Source: Burkholderia pyrrocinia (GTDB lineage: Bacteria; Pseudomonadota; Gammaproteobacteria; Burkholderiales; Burkholderiaceae). Taken from it: a stretch of DNA of 64,000 bases. This document shows, in pieces, positions 35,614 through 45,445 of the stretch. The notes beneath the pieces are model-generated. The model ran no database searches, was not told the DNA's origin, and saw only the letters and a program-made list of their open reading frames with translations. The stretch's first letter is position 1. Every line of letters starts with the position of its first letter. The stretch spans positions 2,356,001 to 2,420,000 of the forward strand of contig NZ_CP094460.1 of NCBI RefSeq assembly GCF_022809715.1, given 5' to 3'. A program made the position numbers and the translations under genes.

Positions 35614-36612
35614 ATGACGAACCGGATTCGCAAGCTGGCGATCATGGCCGTCGGCTGCCTGCTGACGGCCGCGGCATGCGCCGCCGACCGCACGCGCTGG
35701 CCCGATGCATCGAGCGAAAAACCGCTCGTCGGCGTGCAGGTCAAGATCCAGTCGTTCACGCCCGACGACGCGCGCAGGATTCACGCGACCGGCTTCGCAT
35801 TCGTCCGCTTCGGCGCATGGGCCGACCGACTCGATCAAGCCGCCTATCGCGCGCAGCTCGACGAAGCCTTCGATGCCGCGCGGTCCGCCGGCTTGCCGGT
35901 GCTGCTGACCGTGCGCGCGCTCGGCTCGTTCGCGGTGGCGCGCGGCACGAAGCCGAAGGCGGTGGCGCTCGCGGCCGCGGGCGAACGGATCGCCGATGCG
36001 GTCGCGGCGCTGGCCGCGCGGCATCGGCGCGACCTGATCGCCGTCGAACTCTGGAACGAACCGGACCTCGCCCGTTACTGGCCGACGGGTGACGTGGCGC
36101 AGACCTTCCCGCCGTTCGCCGTCGCGCTCTGCCGACGATTGGCGGAAGGGGCAAAGGCCGTGCCGATCGTCGGCTTCGGGTTCGCGCGGGCGCCGCTGCC
36201 GGGCAGCGTGCCGGGCAGCGTGCCGGGCGGCCTGCTGGCGAGCGTGCAGACGGCCGCGCCGGGTTGTCTCGATGCGGTTTCCTATCACGCGTACGGCATG
36301 ACGCCCGCGCAGATCCGCGCGGCGGCACGCGATATCGATGCGCGCTACGGCTTGCCGGCGATCGTCACCGAAGTCGGCGCGGCGTCGGTGGGCGGCGACG
36401 GCGAGCTGCGCCAGGCGCACCGTCTGCGCACGCTGCTCGACGCACGCGGTGAACTGCAAACCCCGCTGATCGCAGTCTACGAATGGGCCGATACCGGGAA
36501 CGCCAGAGACACGGCCCAGCGAAGCTACGGGATCGTGCAGGCGGACCGGACGCCGAAGCCCGCGCTCGACGCGGTTCGCGCGTCGCTGCACGCGGCTCCT
36601 GCGGCCCGGTAA
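35614..36612 (+). CDS. Exported clan-A glycoside hydrolase-like protein
   Basis: A 332-residue protein with an N-terminal signal (RKLAIMAVGCLLTAAACA; cleavage after ACAA or lipidation at Cys24 are both conceivable). The TIM-barrel shows the acid/base glutamate in VELWNEPDLARYW near residue 150 and the probable nucleophile in AIVTEVGA near residue 252, plus AVSYHAYG between them, as in GH39/GH5-like families. A small GSVPGSVPGG repeat lies near residue 196. Its stop abuts the stop of the convergent Wzy-like gene, so it probably trims or releases the exopolysaccharide made by that cluster. Confidence 0.75.
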   Translation: MTNRIRKLAIMAVGCLLTAAACAADRTRWPDASSEKPLVGVQVKIQSFTPDDARRIHATGFAFVRFGAWADRLDQAAYRAQLDEAFDAARSAGLPVLLTVRALGSFAVARGTKPKAVALAAAGERIADAVAALAARHRRDLIAVELWNEPDLARYWPTGDVAQTFPPFAVALCRRLAEGAKAVPIVGFGFARAPLPGSVPGSVPGGLLASVQTAAPGCLDAVSYHAYGMTPAQIRAAARDIDARYGLPAIVTEVGAASVGGDGELRQAHRLRTLLDARGELQTPLIAVYEWADTGNARDTAQRSYGIVQADRTPKPALDAVRASLHAAPAAR

Positions 36613-37677
36613 TCAGGCTCGCGCGCGCCGCGTGCGGATCGACCACAGCGCGACCGCGAACGGTGCGACGCTCGACAGGTGTCGCAGATAGCTGCCGAGA
36701 TCGGGCTCGAACAGCATCGACACGGCCACGTGACCGAGTACGAGGCAAGCCGGCAATTCACCGTCGCGCGCCGGCCTGGTTGCGTCGGCAACCGTCCGCC
36801 GCGCCGGCACGCGTCGCCACGCGGCGCACAGGAACAGCGCGATCAGCGCCTGCATCGCCCATCCCTTCGGATCGAACGAGAAGAACACCGGCAGGTTCAG
36901 CCGGACGAGCGAATACGCGTAATTCCCGACGAAATGCACGAACGAATCGGGCGGAAACGGATTGTAGAAACTCGTGCGCGCGCCGAACGGCGACGAATAG
37001 ACGAGATAGTCGACGGCGAGGTCGCGCGGCTGCTGAAGCAGCGTATAGGCGGCCTTCGGCAGCGCGACGAGCACGGCGACGACAAGCAGCAAGCCGGCCA
37101 CTCGCGGCAGCGTCGACACGCGCCGATACACCCATGCCGCGAGCGCGATCGCGAGAATCAGCGCGAAATAACTGCGGATCGTCGCCGCATAGCCGAGATA
37201 CAGCGCGGCGGCGATCAGCGTCGGCCGCGCCGTGCCGCGCAGGCGCGCGGCGGCGAGCACCGCGAGCGACATCGCGACGACGATCGTGTCCTTGCTGGCG
37301 ACGAACAGGTTGAAGAACAGGCACGGCGCGAGCAGCACGAGATAAACGACGAGCCCGCCGAGCCGGCGCGTCTCGCGCAGCGCGACCCAGATCGTGACGA
37401 CGCCGAGCGCGACCACGAACACGGCCGTGCCGGCGTTGCCGAGTGCCTGATACAGCTTGCCGACCGCGTCGAACGACGAACCGTCGTAGGTCGAGCCGCC
37501 GCCGATCTGGGTCTGGATCTTGTCCGCGTCGCGGAAGATGAATTCCGGCAGCAGCGTGCGCGCGTTCACATAGACGCCGACATACAGCAGCGCGACGAGC
37601 GCCGCGATCGCGTCGCGCAGGCCGCGACTCAGCAGCGGCCCGCTCCAGATGACGCTTCGGATGACGTTACGCAGCAT
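36613..37677 (-). CDS. Wzy-like polysaccharide polymerase
   Basis: A 354-residue polytopic membrane protein with about ten hydrophobic segments and a large periplasmic loop (residues about 215-260, DYLVYSSPFGARTSFYNPFP). Low sequence conservation is usual for Wzy; the call rests on topology and position as the last gene of a wza-wzb-wzc-wzx cluster. It overlaps the flippase gene by 11 bp. Confidence 0.65.
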   Translation of the reverse strand: MLRNVIRSVIWSGPLLSRGLRDAIAALVALLYVGVYVNARTLLPEFIFRDADKIQTQIGGGSTYDGSSFDAVGKLYQALGNAGTAVFVVALGVVTIWVALRETRRLGGLVVYLVLLAPCLFFNLFVASKDTIVVAMSLAVLAAARLRGTARPTLIAAALYLGYAATIRSYFALILAIALAAWVYRRVSTLPRVAGLLLVVAVLVALPKAAYTLLQQPRDLAVDYLVYSSPFGARTSFYNPFPPDSFVHFVGNYAYSLVRLNLPVFFSFDPKGWAMQALIALFLCAAWRRVPARRTVADATRPARDGELPACLVLGHVAVSMLFEPDLGSYLRHLSSVAPFAVALWSIRTRRARA

Positions 37678-38956
37678 TGCCCGCTCCGGCGCGTTTGCCG
37701 CGCACGGCGGCGACGCGCGACGTGACGATCCACGCGAGCCACGCAGTCACGGCAATGCTGGCGACGAGATGCGCGACGGCCGCGCCGAGCGCGCGCTGGT
37801 CGTGCACGAGCGCGATCGACATCGGCACGCAGGCGAGCGTCAGCACGGCGATCACGCCGGCGACCACGCGCCCGGCACGCAACGCGACGGCGGCGGCCCA
37901 CAGCACGTCGGCGGCGGCGCGCAGCACGAACGACAGCAGCAGCACGGCGAGGATCGCGGCCGACGGCGCATCGTTGCCTGCGTGCGCGAGCCTGAAGATC
38001 CACGGATGCATGAAGGCGATCGCGAGCGCGGCGGCGCCGGTCAGCAGCAGCGACGCGCGCAAGGCCCGCGCGAGTTCGGCGCGGAATGCCGGCGCGGCGG
38101 CGCGTGTGCTGTCGAGCGCGCTCACGAGGCGCGGCGCGGCCACCGCCACGACGGTCGCCGATGCGATCGTCTGTATTGCATTGGCGATCGACCAGACGAA
38201 CACATAGCGGCCGAGTTCGTTCGCGTCGAGCTGTGCTGACGCGACGAAGCGTTCGAGATACTGCAGCACCGACAGCAGCAGCAGCGCGACAAAAAATGGC
38301 GCGCCGTCGCGCCAGACCGCACCGAGCCGCACGCGCGTCGCCGACAACGCAGGCATTGCCGGCAACCGGTGCGCGGCGCCCGCGATCAGCACCCAGCCGG
38401 CCGCCACGACAAAGACGTCGGCCGCGATCCAGATCGCGAACAGTCCGTCGATCGAATCGATCGCGCGCGTCGCCAGCGCACCGATCGCGACCCCGGCCCA
38501 CGCGCCGGTGCGGACGAACAGCAGCCACGACGCAGCACGCGCGCGATGCAGCGAGAACAGCCACGTATTGACTTCGAGCGCCGCGTGTTCGGCGCAGGCG
38601 ACGAGCACCACGAGCAGGAGCGGCATATCGGGCAACGCACCGATGCGCGCCGCGCCAAACGCGTCGACCGGCAGCGCGGCGATGCCGCACAGCAGCGCAT
38701 AGACGCCCGCATAAAGCACGGACAATCGCACGCAGGTCCGCACCGCGTCGTGCGGATTGGGGCCGGCCAGCCGGCGATTGATCTCGGTGCTGAAGCCGAG
38801 CCCCAGCACCTTCGACGATACGACCGACACGGCGAGCGCGACACCATAAACGGCTACCGCGTCGAAGCCGAGCGTGCGCGCGACGACGATCGTCAGCATG
38901 AACTTCAACCCGAGCGCACCGACCCGCAGCGCCAGGCGAAACCACGCGGCGCTCAT
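37667..38956 (-). CDS. Wzx-type oligosaccharide flippase
   Basis: A 429-residue member of the MOP/MATE-like polysaccharide exporter group with about twelve TM helices. It starts MSAAWFRLALRVGALGLKFML and includes GLGFSTEINRRLAG near residue 53. It should flip the undecaprenyl-linked repeat unit to the periplasm. It overlaps both neighbours (11 bp with the polymerase gene, 4 bp with the pyruvyl transferase gene), so it is part of one translationally coupled operon. Confidence 0.8.
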   Translation of the reverse strand: MSAAWFRLALRVGALGLKFMLTIVVARTLGFDAVAVYGVALAVSVVSSKVLGLGFSTEINRRLAGPNPHDAVRTCVRLSVLYAGVYALLCGIAALPVDAFGAARIGALPDMPLLLVVLVACAEHAALEVNTWLFSLHRARAASWLLFVRTGAWAGVAIGALATRAIDSIDGLFAIWIAADVFVVAAGWVLIAGAAHRLPAMPALSATRVRLGAVWRDGAPFFVALLLLSVLQYLERFVASAQLDANELGRYVFVWSIANAIQTIASATVVAVAAPRLVSALDSTRAAAPAFRAELARALRASLLLTGAAALAIAFMHPWIFRLAHAGNDAPSAAILAVLLLSFVLRAAADVLWAAAVALRAGRVVAGVIAVLTLACVPMSIALVHDQRALGAAVAHLVASIAVTAWLAWIVTSRVAAVRGKRAGAGNAA

Positions 38957-40116
38957 CGTGCCGCTCCGTTCGCGAGCGCGTCGCGCAGCACGGCGACGAT
39001 CCGCGCGCGTTCGTCCCCGAGGCGCGCGAGCCCGACCTCGGCGTGGATCCAGAACCGGCGCAGCGCATCGGGCGCGAGCAGCGTGTCGCAGACCGTATTC
39101 GCGTCGAAGTCGGCGGCATTAGCGACCCATTGGCCGACACCGAGATCGTCATACGCGCCGAAGCCCTTGCGCTCGTAGCTCAGGTGATACGCAGGCACGC
39201 CGTGCAGGATCGCTTCGAGCGCGCCGTGCAGGCGCACGGACACGACGGCGTCGGGTGTGTCGTCGGCGAGCACGTCCTTCAGCGAGCGCGCGGCGTCGAA
39301 GCCGCGTTCGCGGTAGTACGCGGCGTCGTCGTTGCCGCGGCCCATGCTTTGCACCGCGAACGTGATGCGGCAGAACGCGCCGAGCCGCTCGATCAGCGCG
39401 TCGGTCGACGCGAGATAGCGCGCGCGTTGCGTATCGTTCCACGCGGGCGGGCGGCGCAGCACGAGCGCGACGTGTGCTGGCGTCGACGCGGCCGAGCGCA
39501 CGCGGTCGCGCAGGCCGGTCGCGCGGCGCCCGAATTCGAGCACCGCGAGATCGGGCGCGCGGCGCGTGTTCGCGTTGCCCGCGAGAAACGCGGCCGAGCG
39601 GTCGTCGCGCGCGAACACGGCGTCGAAGCCCGCGAGCAGCGAAGTCAGGTGCCCGGCGAGCAACGGATTGCCGGCCGCCGGCCCGATGCTCTGCGACAGA
39701 TAGACGGCCGGCTTGCGCGCCGCGCGGGCCGCGCGCATCTGCACGAGATGCCCGGCTTCGAGCTTGAGCGCTTCGATTGCATTGCGCGCGCGCAGATAGC
39801 CGCCGCCGACGCCGACGATCAGGTCGGCGCGCCGCAGCAGCGTGCGCAGGTCGGCAAGCGCCGGGTTCGCGCCGATAGGCAGCGCGGCCATCGCGGCGCC
39901 GATCAGGCGCCCGGCGCCGCCGGCGGCGAGCACGGGCGCCGGCCGCACGTCCGGATGACCGGGGAACGAAGCGGGATCGGCCGCGACGATCGACACCTGC
40001 GTGTCGGCGCCGAACGCGTCGCGCAACAGCGCGACCGACAGTTCGACGAGCAGCCCGTCGCCGGAATTGCGCGCGCTGTACGCATGCAGCAGCGCGACGT
40101 GAACGGGGCGGGTCAT
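38953..40116 (-). CDS. Polysaccharide pyruvyl transferase family protein
   Basis: A 387-residue cytoplasmic enzyme, MTRPVHVALLHAYSARNSGD, of the CsaB/AmsJ/WcaK family. The N-terminal H-x-Y-S-x-x-N-x-G-D motif and later DAVVSVRLHGALEAILHGVP near residue 305 are family hallmarks. These enzymes add pyruvate ketals to sugars, giving acidic polysaccharides. The ATG at 40116 overlaps the stop of the glycosyltransferase gene. Confidence 0.85.
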   Translation of the reverse strand: MTRPVHVALLHAYSARNSGDGLLVELSVALLRDAFGADTQVSIVAADPASFPGHPDVRPAPVLAAGGAGRLIGAAMAALPIGANPALADLRTLLRRADLIVGVGGGYLRARNAIEALKLEAGHLVQMRAARAARKPAVYLSQSIGPAAGNPLLAGHLTSLLAGFDAVFARDDRSAAFLAGNANTRRAPDLAVLEFGRRATGLRDRVRSAASTPAHVALVLRRPPAWNDTQRARYLASTDALIERLGAFCRITFAVQSMGRGNDDAAYYRERGFDAARSLKDVLADDTPDAVVSVRLHGALEAILHGVPAYHLSYERKGFGAYDDLGVGQWVANAADFDANTVCDTLLAPDALRRFWIHAEVGLARLGDERARIVAVLRDALANGAAR

Positions 40117-41324
40117 CGTGTGTTCTCCTGGAGAAGCTCGCGATAGACGGCGAGCGTGCGGTCGACCATCGCGTCGGCCGAGAAATGCGGGTACGCGCGC
40201 TCGCATTGATCGCGCATCAGCCCGAAGGCGCCCGGGTGATCGACCAGCCGGCTGACCGCCGCGGCGAACGCGGCCGGATCGTCGTGGTTCGTCACGGCCA
40301 GGCCGACGCGATGTGCGGCGATCAGTTCAGCCGCGCCGGCGACCTTGGTCGCGACCATCGGCACGTGTGCGGCGACGGCTTCGAGGCACACATACGGAAA
40401 GCCTTCGTAGCGGCTCGGCAGCGCGAGCAGGTCGAACGCGGAGAAGTAGCGGCGCGCGTCGTCGACGCGGCCCGCGACGTGCAGGTTCAGCGGCAGGTCG
40501 CGCGCTTCGTCGCCGGCAGCGCGAGCGAAATCGCCGGAGCCGATTGCGACGACCTGCAAGCGACGGCCATAACGCTGCTCGAGCAGGCGCGCGATGCGCA
40601 CGAGGCGATCCACACCCTTCTGGTGATCGAAGCGGCCGACGAAGCCGACGACGAACGTGTCGTCGGCGAGGCCCAGCGCGATGCGCGCGGCCTGGCGCGC
40701 GAGCAGCCGCGGCGGCGTCACGCCGTTCTCGACGACGCGAATCCGCTGGCGCGCGATGCCGAGTTCATGCAGGTGGTCGGCCTCGTCCCGCGAGACTGCG
40801 ACCACCGCATCCGAGCACGCATTGCCGAGCACGCGCTCGATACCGCCGTAGAACGCGCGCTTCGCGGGCGACAGCGTCGGGTTCAGCGTATAGACCGCAT
40901 GCGGCGTGTAGACCTGCTTCCACGGCCCGCGACACAGCCGAGCGAGCGCACCGGCCTTCGAGCTGTGGCTGTGCACGATGTCGGGTCGAAGCCGGCGCAG
41001 CAGCCGGCGCAGCGCAAGCAGGCCCGTCAGATCGTGCGGACCGACCGGGCGCCGCAGCGGCAGCCGGTGGAATGAATGGCATTGCGCGGCGGCGCCGGCG
41101 AGCATCGCGTCGTCGAAGCGCTCGCCGAGCGGCGCGATCAGATGGATTTCCACGTTCGAGCGTGCGCGCAGCCCCGCGATCAGGTCGGCCAGATGCACGG
41201 CGACGCCGCCGCCGGCTGCTTCGACGACGAGCGCGATGCGCAGCGGTGGCGTGGCCGGAACCGAAGGCTTCGCCGCGCGCGGGGCGCGGTGATCGACCGG
41301 CGGCGCGAGTTCGATGTCGCTCAT
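40113..41324 (-). CDS. GT4-family glycosyltransferase
   Basis: A 403-residue GT-B glycosyltransferase. ALVVEAAGGGVAVHLADLI near residue 31 is the acceptor-side start, VVGFVGRFDHQKGVDRLVRIA near residue 230 begins the nucleotide-sugar domain, and LALPSRYEGFPYVCLEA near 315 carries the E-x7-E-like motif of GT4. It is the only dedicated glycosyltransferase in the cluster besides the priming enzyme. Both ends overlap neighbours by 4 bp. Confidence 0.9.
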   Translation of the reverse strand: MSDIELAPPVDHRAPRAAKPSVPATPPLRIALVVEAAGGGVAVHLADLIAGLRARSNVEIHLIAPLGERFDDAMLAGAAAQCHSFHRLPLRRPVGPHDLTGLLALRRLLRRLRPDIVHSHSSKAGALARLCRGPWKQVYTPHAVYTLNPTLSPAKRAFYGGIERVLGNACSDAVVAVSRDEADHLHELGIARQRIRVVENGVTPPRLLARQAARIALGLADDTFVVGFVGRFDHQKGVDRLVRIARLLEQRYGRRLQVVAIGSGDFARAAGDEARDLPLNLHVAGRVDDARRYFSAFDLLALPSRYEGFPYVCLEAVAAHVPMVATKVAGAAELIAAHRVGLAVTNHDDPAAFAAAVSRLVDHPGAFGLMRDQCERAYPHFSADAMVDRTLAVYRELLQENTR

Positions 41325-43591
41325 GCGGACCTCCGCAGCAGACGTTGCAGCACCGCGCGCAGGCGGGCGACGTGCGTGCAGCGCGTGTCGCAGGTGTAGC
41401 GATACGCTTCGTAGCGGTAGCCGCCGTATTTCGAGCCGAACGCGGACGCGCCCGAGCGCGGATCGAGGCCGTTCAGCACCACGCCGACCAGCCGGTCCGG
41501 CCGCTGCGGCAGCCGCTTCGCGGATTCAACCAGTTCGCCGGCCCGCGTCGAGCCCGCACGCGCGACCAGCAGCGCCGCATTCGCGTACATGTCGAGCCAG
41601 GTGGCGTCGGTGGCGGCGAGCAGCGGCGCGGAATCGACGACGACGAGGTCGTAGCGCGCACGCAGCGATGCGAGCAGCGTGCCGGCACGCGCGTGTTGCA
41701 GCAGTGCGGTCGGTGCGTGCGGCAGTTCGCCGGTCGGCAGGAAATCAAGGTTCGGCGCGACACCGCGGCGCACGACGTCGTCGGCGTCGGCGCGGCCGTC
41801 GAGCAGTTCGGCGAAGCCCGGGCCGCGCTCGAGGCCGAAATACTGGTGCAGATAGCCTTTGCGCAGGTCGCCGTCGATCAGGAGCACGCGCCGGCCGCTC
41901 GCCGCATGCACCGCGGCGAGGTTGACCGACACGAACGACTTGCCGGTGCCGGGCGCGGGGCCGCTGACCAGCACCAGTGGGTGCGCGATATCCGCGAGCG
42001 AGAAGTGCAGCGCGGTCTGCAGGCTGCGCAAGCCTTCGACCGCCGGCTCGTACGGATCGTCGTACGCGAGCACGTGCAGGCCCTTGTCGTGCCGTTCGAC
42101 CGCGCGCATCAACCGGCGCTGGCGCGTGGCGGCGGGCAGCACCGCGCGCACCGGCAGCGACGTATGGCGCTCGATTTCGTCGACGGCCGTGAGCCCGCCG
42201 TACAGGAACTCCCGCATGAACGCGGCGATCACGCCGAGCGCGAGGCCGATGAGCGCGGCGGCCGCGATCACGACCGGCCGGTTCGGACGCACGGGATCGG
42301 CGGGCGCGACGGCCGCGTCGACGACGCGCACGCTGGCCGTCCTGCCGGCCTGCACCAGTTCGAGCTGCTGGATGTTGTTCAGCAGCGCGGTGTACAGATC
42401 GGTGTTGACCTTCACGTCGAGCTGCGCGCGCACTTCCTCGGCCTGCTGCGCGGGCAGCCGCGCGATGCGGCCATCGAGCGCGCCTTGCTGCCGCTTCAGC
42501 GTCGCGAGCTGCGCGTCGAGTGCGGCCATGTCGGGGTGCGTCGGCAGGAAGCGGCGCGAGAGTTCGTCGCGCTTCTGCTGCAATTCGAGCGCGCGCGTCT
42601 GCAGGTCCGCGCCCTGCTGGAGCGCGAGCTTGCCTTCCTCGGCGAGATCGACCGAGCCGGTGCGGCTGCGCAGCGCCGCGTAGCGCGTTTCCGCGCGTTC
42701 GAGCTGCTGCTTCACGATCGGCAGTTGCCCGTTCAGGAACGTCAGCGACTGGGCGGCCTCGGCGGACCGGCGCGCGATGTTCTGCTCGACGTAGCGGTTC
42801 GCGATCGCATTGAGCGTCGCGCTGATCTCGGCCGGATCGCTGCCGCGCAGCGACGTGACCAGCACGCCCGATTGCTTGACCTTCTCCTGCACGTCGAGCG
42901 CGGTGCGCAGCGTGTCGATCGTTTCCGCGCGCGATTGCCGGATCAGCTTGAAGCGCGTGCCGGGCAATGCGTCGAAGCCCGTGATCTCGACATGCAGCGG
43001 GCCGTAGCGCGTGTCGAATGTTTCCGGGTGGCCGACGGTGCCGACCGCGTCGGCTCGCATGTCCGCGCCCGTGAGGCGGTAACGCGTGGCGTCGAGCCGC
43101 ACGACGTGGAACGTGTCGCCTTCGGCGCGCGTCGGCACGTCGAACCGCGCGACGTCGATGCGCTCCTGGCCCCACGCGTAGCCGCCGAAGCCGAAGAGGC
43201 CGGGCGACACCGCGCCGTCGTTGAAGCGGGCGACGAACGCGCCGATCACCGGCACGCGTGAAGGCTTCGCGACGATATAGCTGCGCAGGTCTTCCACCGC
43301 ACGCGTGACGACGAGCCGCGACGACAGGATCTGCGCTTCCGCCGAGGCCGGCGAGCCGACGTTGAAGAACGACGCGGCGTCGCCGAGCAGGTTCTTCGAC
43401 GCCGCGTCGGTCGCGTCGTCGGTCTGGATCATCAGGTCGGCTTGATAGGTGGGCGGCGCGACGAACGCAACCAGCGCGCCGGCGGCGACGCAGGCCGTCG
43501 CGATCGACGCGATCGTCCAGCGCGCGTTGCGCAGCACGTCGAGCACGCGGATCAGGTCGATCTCGCGTTCGGGGGGAGAGGAAGTGTTCAT
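41321..43591 (-). CDS. Wzc-like polysaccharide co-polymerase and bacterial tyrosine kinase
   Basis: A 756-residue inner-membrane protein starting MNTSSPPEREIDLIRVLDVL. A Wzz domain is flanked by TM helices at about residues 30-50 and 445-465, with long coiled-coil stretches between. The cytoplasmic kinase has Walker A VSGPAPGTGKSF near 555, Walker A' VLLIDGDLRKG near 584, and Walker B DLVVVDSAPLL near 657. A tyrosine cluster, YGGYRYEAYRY, lies near residue 718 for autophosphorylation. It resembles BceF of the cepacian system and controls chain length and export with the Wza channel. The ATG at 43591 overlaps the phosphatase gene. Confidence 0.92.
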   Translation of the reverse strand: MNTSSPPEREIDLIRVLDVLRNARWTIASIATACVAAGALVAFVAPPTYQADLMIQTDDATDAASKNLLGDAASFFNVGSPASAEAQILSSRLVVTRAVEDLRSYIVAKPSRVPVIGAFVARFNDGAVSPGLFGFGGYAWGQERIDVARFDVPTRAEGDTFHVVRLDATRYRLTGADMRADAVGTVGHPETFDTRYGPLHVEITGFDALPGTRFKLIRQSRAETIDTLRTALDVQEKVKQSGVLVTSLRGSDPAEISATLNAIANRYVEQNIARRSAEAAQSLTFLNGQLPIVKQQLERAETRYAALRSRTGSVDLAEEGKLALQQGADLQTRALELQQKRDELSRRFLPTHPDMAALDAQLATLKRQQGALDGRIARLPAQQAEEVRAQLDVKVNTDLYTALLNNIQQLELVQAGRTASVRVVDAAVAPADPVRPNRPVVIAAAALIGLALGVIAAFMREFLYGGLTAVDEIERHTSLPVRAVLPAATRQRRLMRAVERHDKGLHVLAYDDPYEPAVEGLRSLQTALHFSLADIAHPLVLVSGPAPGTGKSFVSVNLAAVHAASGRRVLLIDGDLRKGYLHQYFGLERGPGFAELLDGRADADDVVRRGVAPNLDFLPTGELPHAPTALLQHARAGTLLASLRARYDLVVVDSAPLLAATDATWLDMYANAALLVARAGSTRAGELVESAKRLPQRPDRLVGVVLNGLDPRSGASAFGSKYGGYRYEAYRYTCDTRCTHVARLRAVLQRLLRRSA

Positions 43592-44085
43592 GACCACAAC
43601 TCGGAAACGGGAAGGGCCGGCCAGCGCGCGTCGAGACGCGGCAGCCAGCTGGCGACGGCGAGATCGATCAGCGCCGCGCAGCGGATGAAATCCGCACGCC
43701 GGCCGCGATACGGGTCGGGGATGTCGAGGCCGGGAAGTGCGTCGTCCGACGCACGTGCGTATTCGCCGAGCCGGAACACGCGCCCGCGCAGGAACGGATG
43801 GCGGGTTTCGAGCACGCGGCGCTGGCCATCGTCCATCACGAAGATGAGCGATGCCTGCTTGCACAGGTCGGTCGTCACCGGGCGGGCGCGGTGCGTGTCG
43901 AGCGACAGGCCGCGTGCGCCGGCCATCTCGCACGCAAGCGGATCAGCCGGGCGGCCCGGCGGCGGCGCGAGGCCGGCCGAACCCACGTCGGCCTGCGGCA
44001 GCCGCGCCGCAAGCAGCGCGGCCGCGAGCGGGCTGCGGCAGATGTTGCCTTCGCACACGACGAGCAGGAACGGGCGCGCGCTCAT
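43588..44085 (-). CDS. Low-molecular-weight protein tyrosine phosphatase (Wzb-like)
   Basis: A 165-residue phosphatase with the active-site loop VCEGNICRSP (C-x5-R, Cys11 to Arg17) and the general acid in LDIPDPYRG near residue 125. It should dephosphorylate the Wzc-like kinase encoded immediately downstream, allowing cycles of polymerisation. It overlaps both neighbours by 4 bp. Confidence 0.92.
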   Translation of the reverse strand: MSARPFLLVVCEGNICRSPLAAALLAARLPQADVGSAGLAPPPGRPADPLACEMAGARGLSLDTHRARPVTTDLCKQASLIFVMDDGQRRVLETRHPFLRGRVFRLGEYARASDDALPGLDIPDPYRGRRADFIRCAALIDLAVASWLPRLDARWPALPVSELWS

Positions 44086-45320
44086 TTCGCGGCGATCCCG
44101 GCGGCGACGCCTGTGTTGACGCTCGGCAGCAGCAGGCTCAGCACGCGGCTGAAGCGCACCAGTCCGTTGCTGTCGACGTAGACGATGTCCTTCGGTTCGA
44201 GCTCGAACTGGTTCGCGAGCACCATCGCGACGGGCGAGCGCGCGTCGAGATGGAACACCGTCGGCGCACGGCCTTGCGCGCCGCGGATCACGAACATCTG
44301 TGCGGCGTCGGCCGTATTCGAATTGATGCTGCCGGCCTGCAATAGCGCGTCGCTGAGCGTCAGGCGGCCGTTGCGCTTCGGCAGCGCGAGCAGCGGCCGG
44401 TTCACTTCGCCCATCACATAGACGCCGTTGTTGTCGCGCGCGCCGACGCGCAGCAGATCGCCGCCGCGCAGCACGATGCGCGCCGGATCGCGATGGTGTT
44501 CGATCAGGCTCGCGAGATCGATGCGCACGGGCGTGCCGTCGCGCACGACCGTCACGTCGCTCTGGTCGGCGGCGGGCGTGAAGCCGCCCGCGCGCGCGAT
44601 CGCGTCGGCGAGCGTCATCGTCACGTCGTTGACCGGCAGCGCGCCGGGGGTGTGCACTTCGCCGTCGACGTAGACCTGCTGCGAACGGAACGACGCGACG
44701 CGCAGCGTGACCTGCGGATCGCGATAGATCGTCGACAGTGCGCGGCGCACGCGCGCCTGCGCGTCGGATGCGGTCAGCCCGGCGACCTTCAGCGTGCCCG
44801 CATACGGGAACGTCAGGTTGCCGCGATCGTCGACGACGAAGCCGGCGACGGGGTCGGCCGCGCGCGGCGGCGTTTGCTGCGCGCCACCTTGCGCGGCCGC
44901 GAGTTCAGGGTGGTCCCAGACCGTGATCTGCAGCACGTCGCCGGGGCCGATCCGGTACGACGGCGCGCGCGGCGCGGCCGGCTCGTCGAGCGATGCGGCC
45001 GCCGCGTCACGCGCGGCGCGCTGGCGCGCGATCAGCGCGGGATCGATCGCGACGATGGGCGGCATCGCGGAGGATGCGGTGCGGGCGGGCGCCGTCGCGC
45101 TGACGCCACCGGTATCGCCGGCGGCAGGCGCCCCCGCAGTGGGCGCGCTGGCCGGCGTCGCGGCTGCTTGATCCTGGCCGTCCGCCAGCCAGCCGAGATA
45201 GGACGTGTTCATTTTCATGCCGGGCGCGAACGCGCATCCGGACAGCCACACGCAGGCCGTCAGAACGAGCGCAAGCGCACCGCGGCGGCCGGCGGCCGCC
45301 GATGCGATAGGAATGCTCAT
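44082..45320 (-). CDS. Wza-like outer-membrane polysaccharide export lipoprotein
   Basis: A 412-residue protein. The N-terminal signal ends in lipobox LSGC near residue 28. After an Ala/Thr-rich spacer (about residues 50-110) the poly-export domain begins YRIGPGDVLQITVWDHPE and is followed by SLBB domains containing VRVASFRSQQVYVDGEVHTPG-type and VYVMGEVNRP motifs. The C-terminus is hydrophobic. It forms the octameric export channel. It is the first gene of the overlapping wza-to-wzy block, 125 bp after the priming transferase gene. Confidence 0.92.
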   Translation of the reverse strand: MSIPIASAAAGRRGALALVLTACVWLSGCAFAPGMKMNTSYLGWLADGQDQAAATPASAPTAGAPAAGDTGGVSATAPARTASSAMPPIVAIDPALIARQRAARDAAAASLDEPAAPRAPSYRIGPGDVLQITVWDHPELAAAQGGAQQTPPRAADPVAGFVVDDRGNLTFPYAGTLKVAGLTASDAQARVRRALSTIYRDPQVTLRVASFRSQQVYVDGEVHTPGALPVNDVTMTLADAIARAGGFTPAADQSDVTVVRDGTPVRIDLASLIEHHRDPARIVLRGGDLLRVGARDNNGVYVMGEVNRPLLALPKRNGRLTLSDALLQAGSINSNTADAAQMFVIRGAQGRAPTVFHLDARSPVAMVLANQFELEPKDIVYVDSNGLVRFSRVLSLLLPSVNTGVAAGIAAK

Positions 45321-45445
45321 GATTACCTTCCAGTAACGCCGCGCATGACGATGCGCGGCGCGCGACGGGCTCGTCGAAGCCGAGCCGCGCCGGGTCTATC
45401 GGAATGCGGCGGGCATGACGCCGCCGCGGCGAACGGCCGAGCCGT

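Noticed and set aside
40313..43261. Plus-strand frame of 982 residues across the glycosyltransferase and kinase genes
   Set aside because: It spans two real minus-strand genes, is Arg-rich and has no motif.
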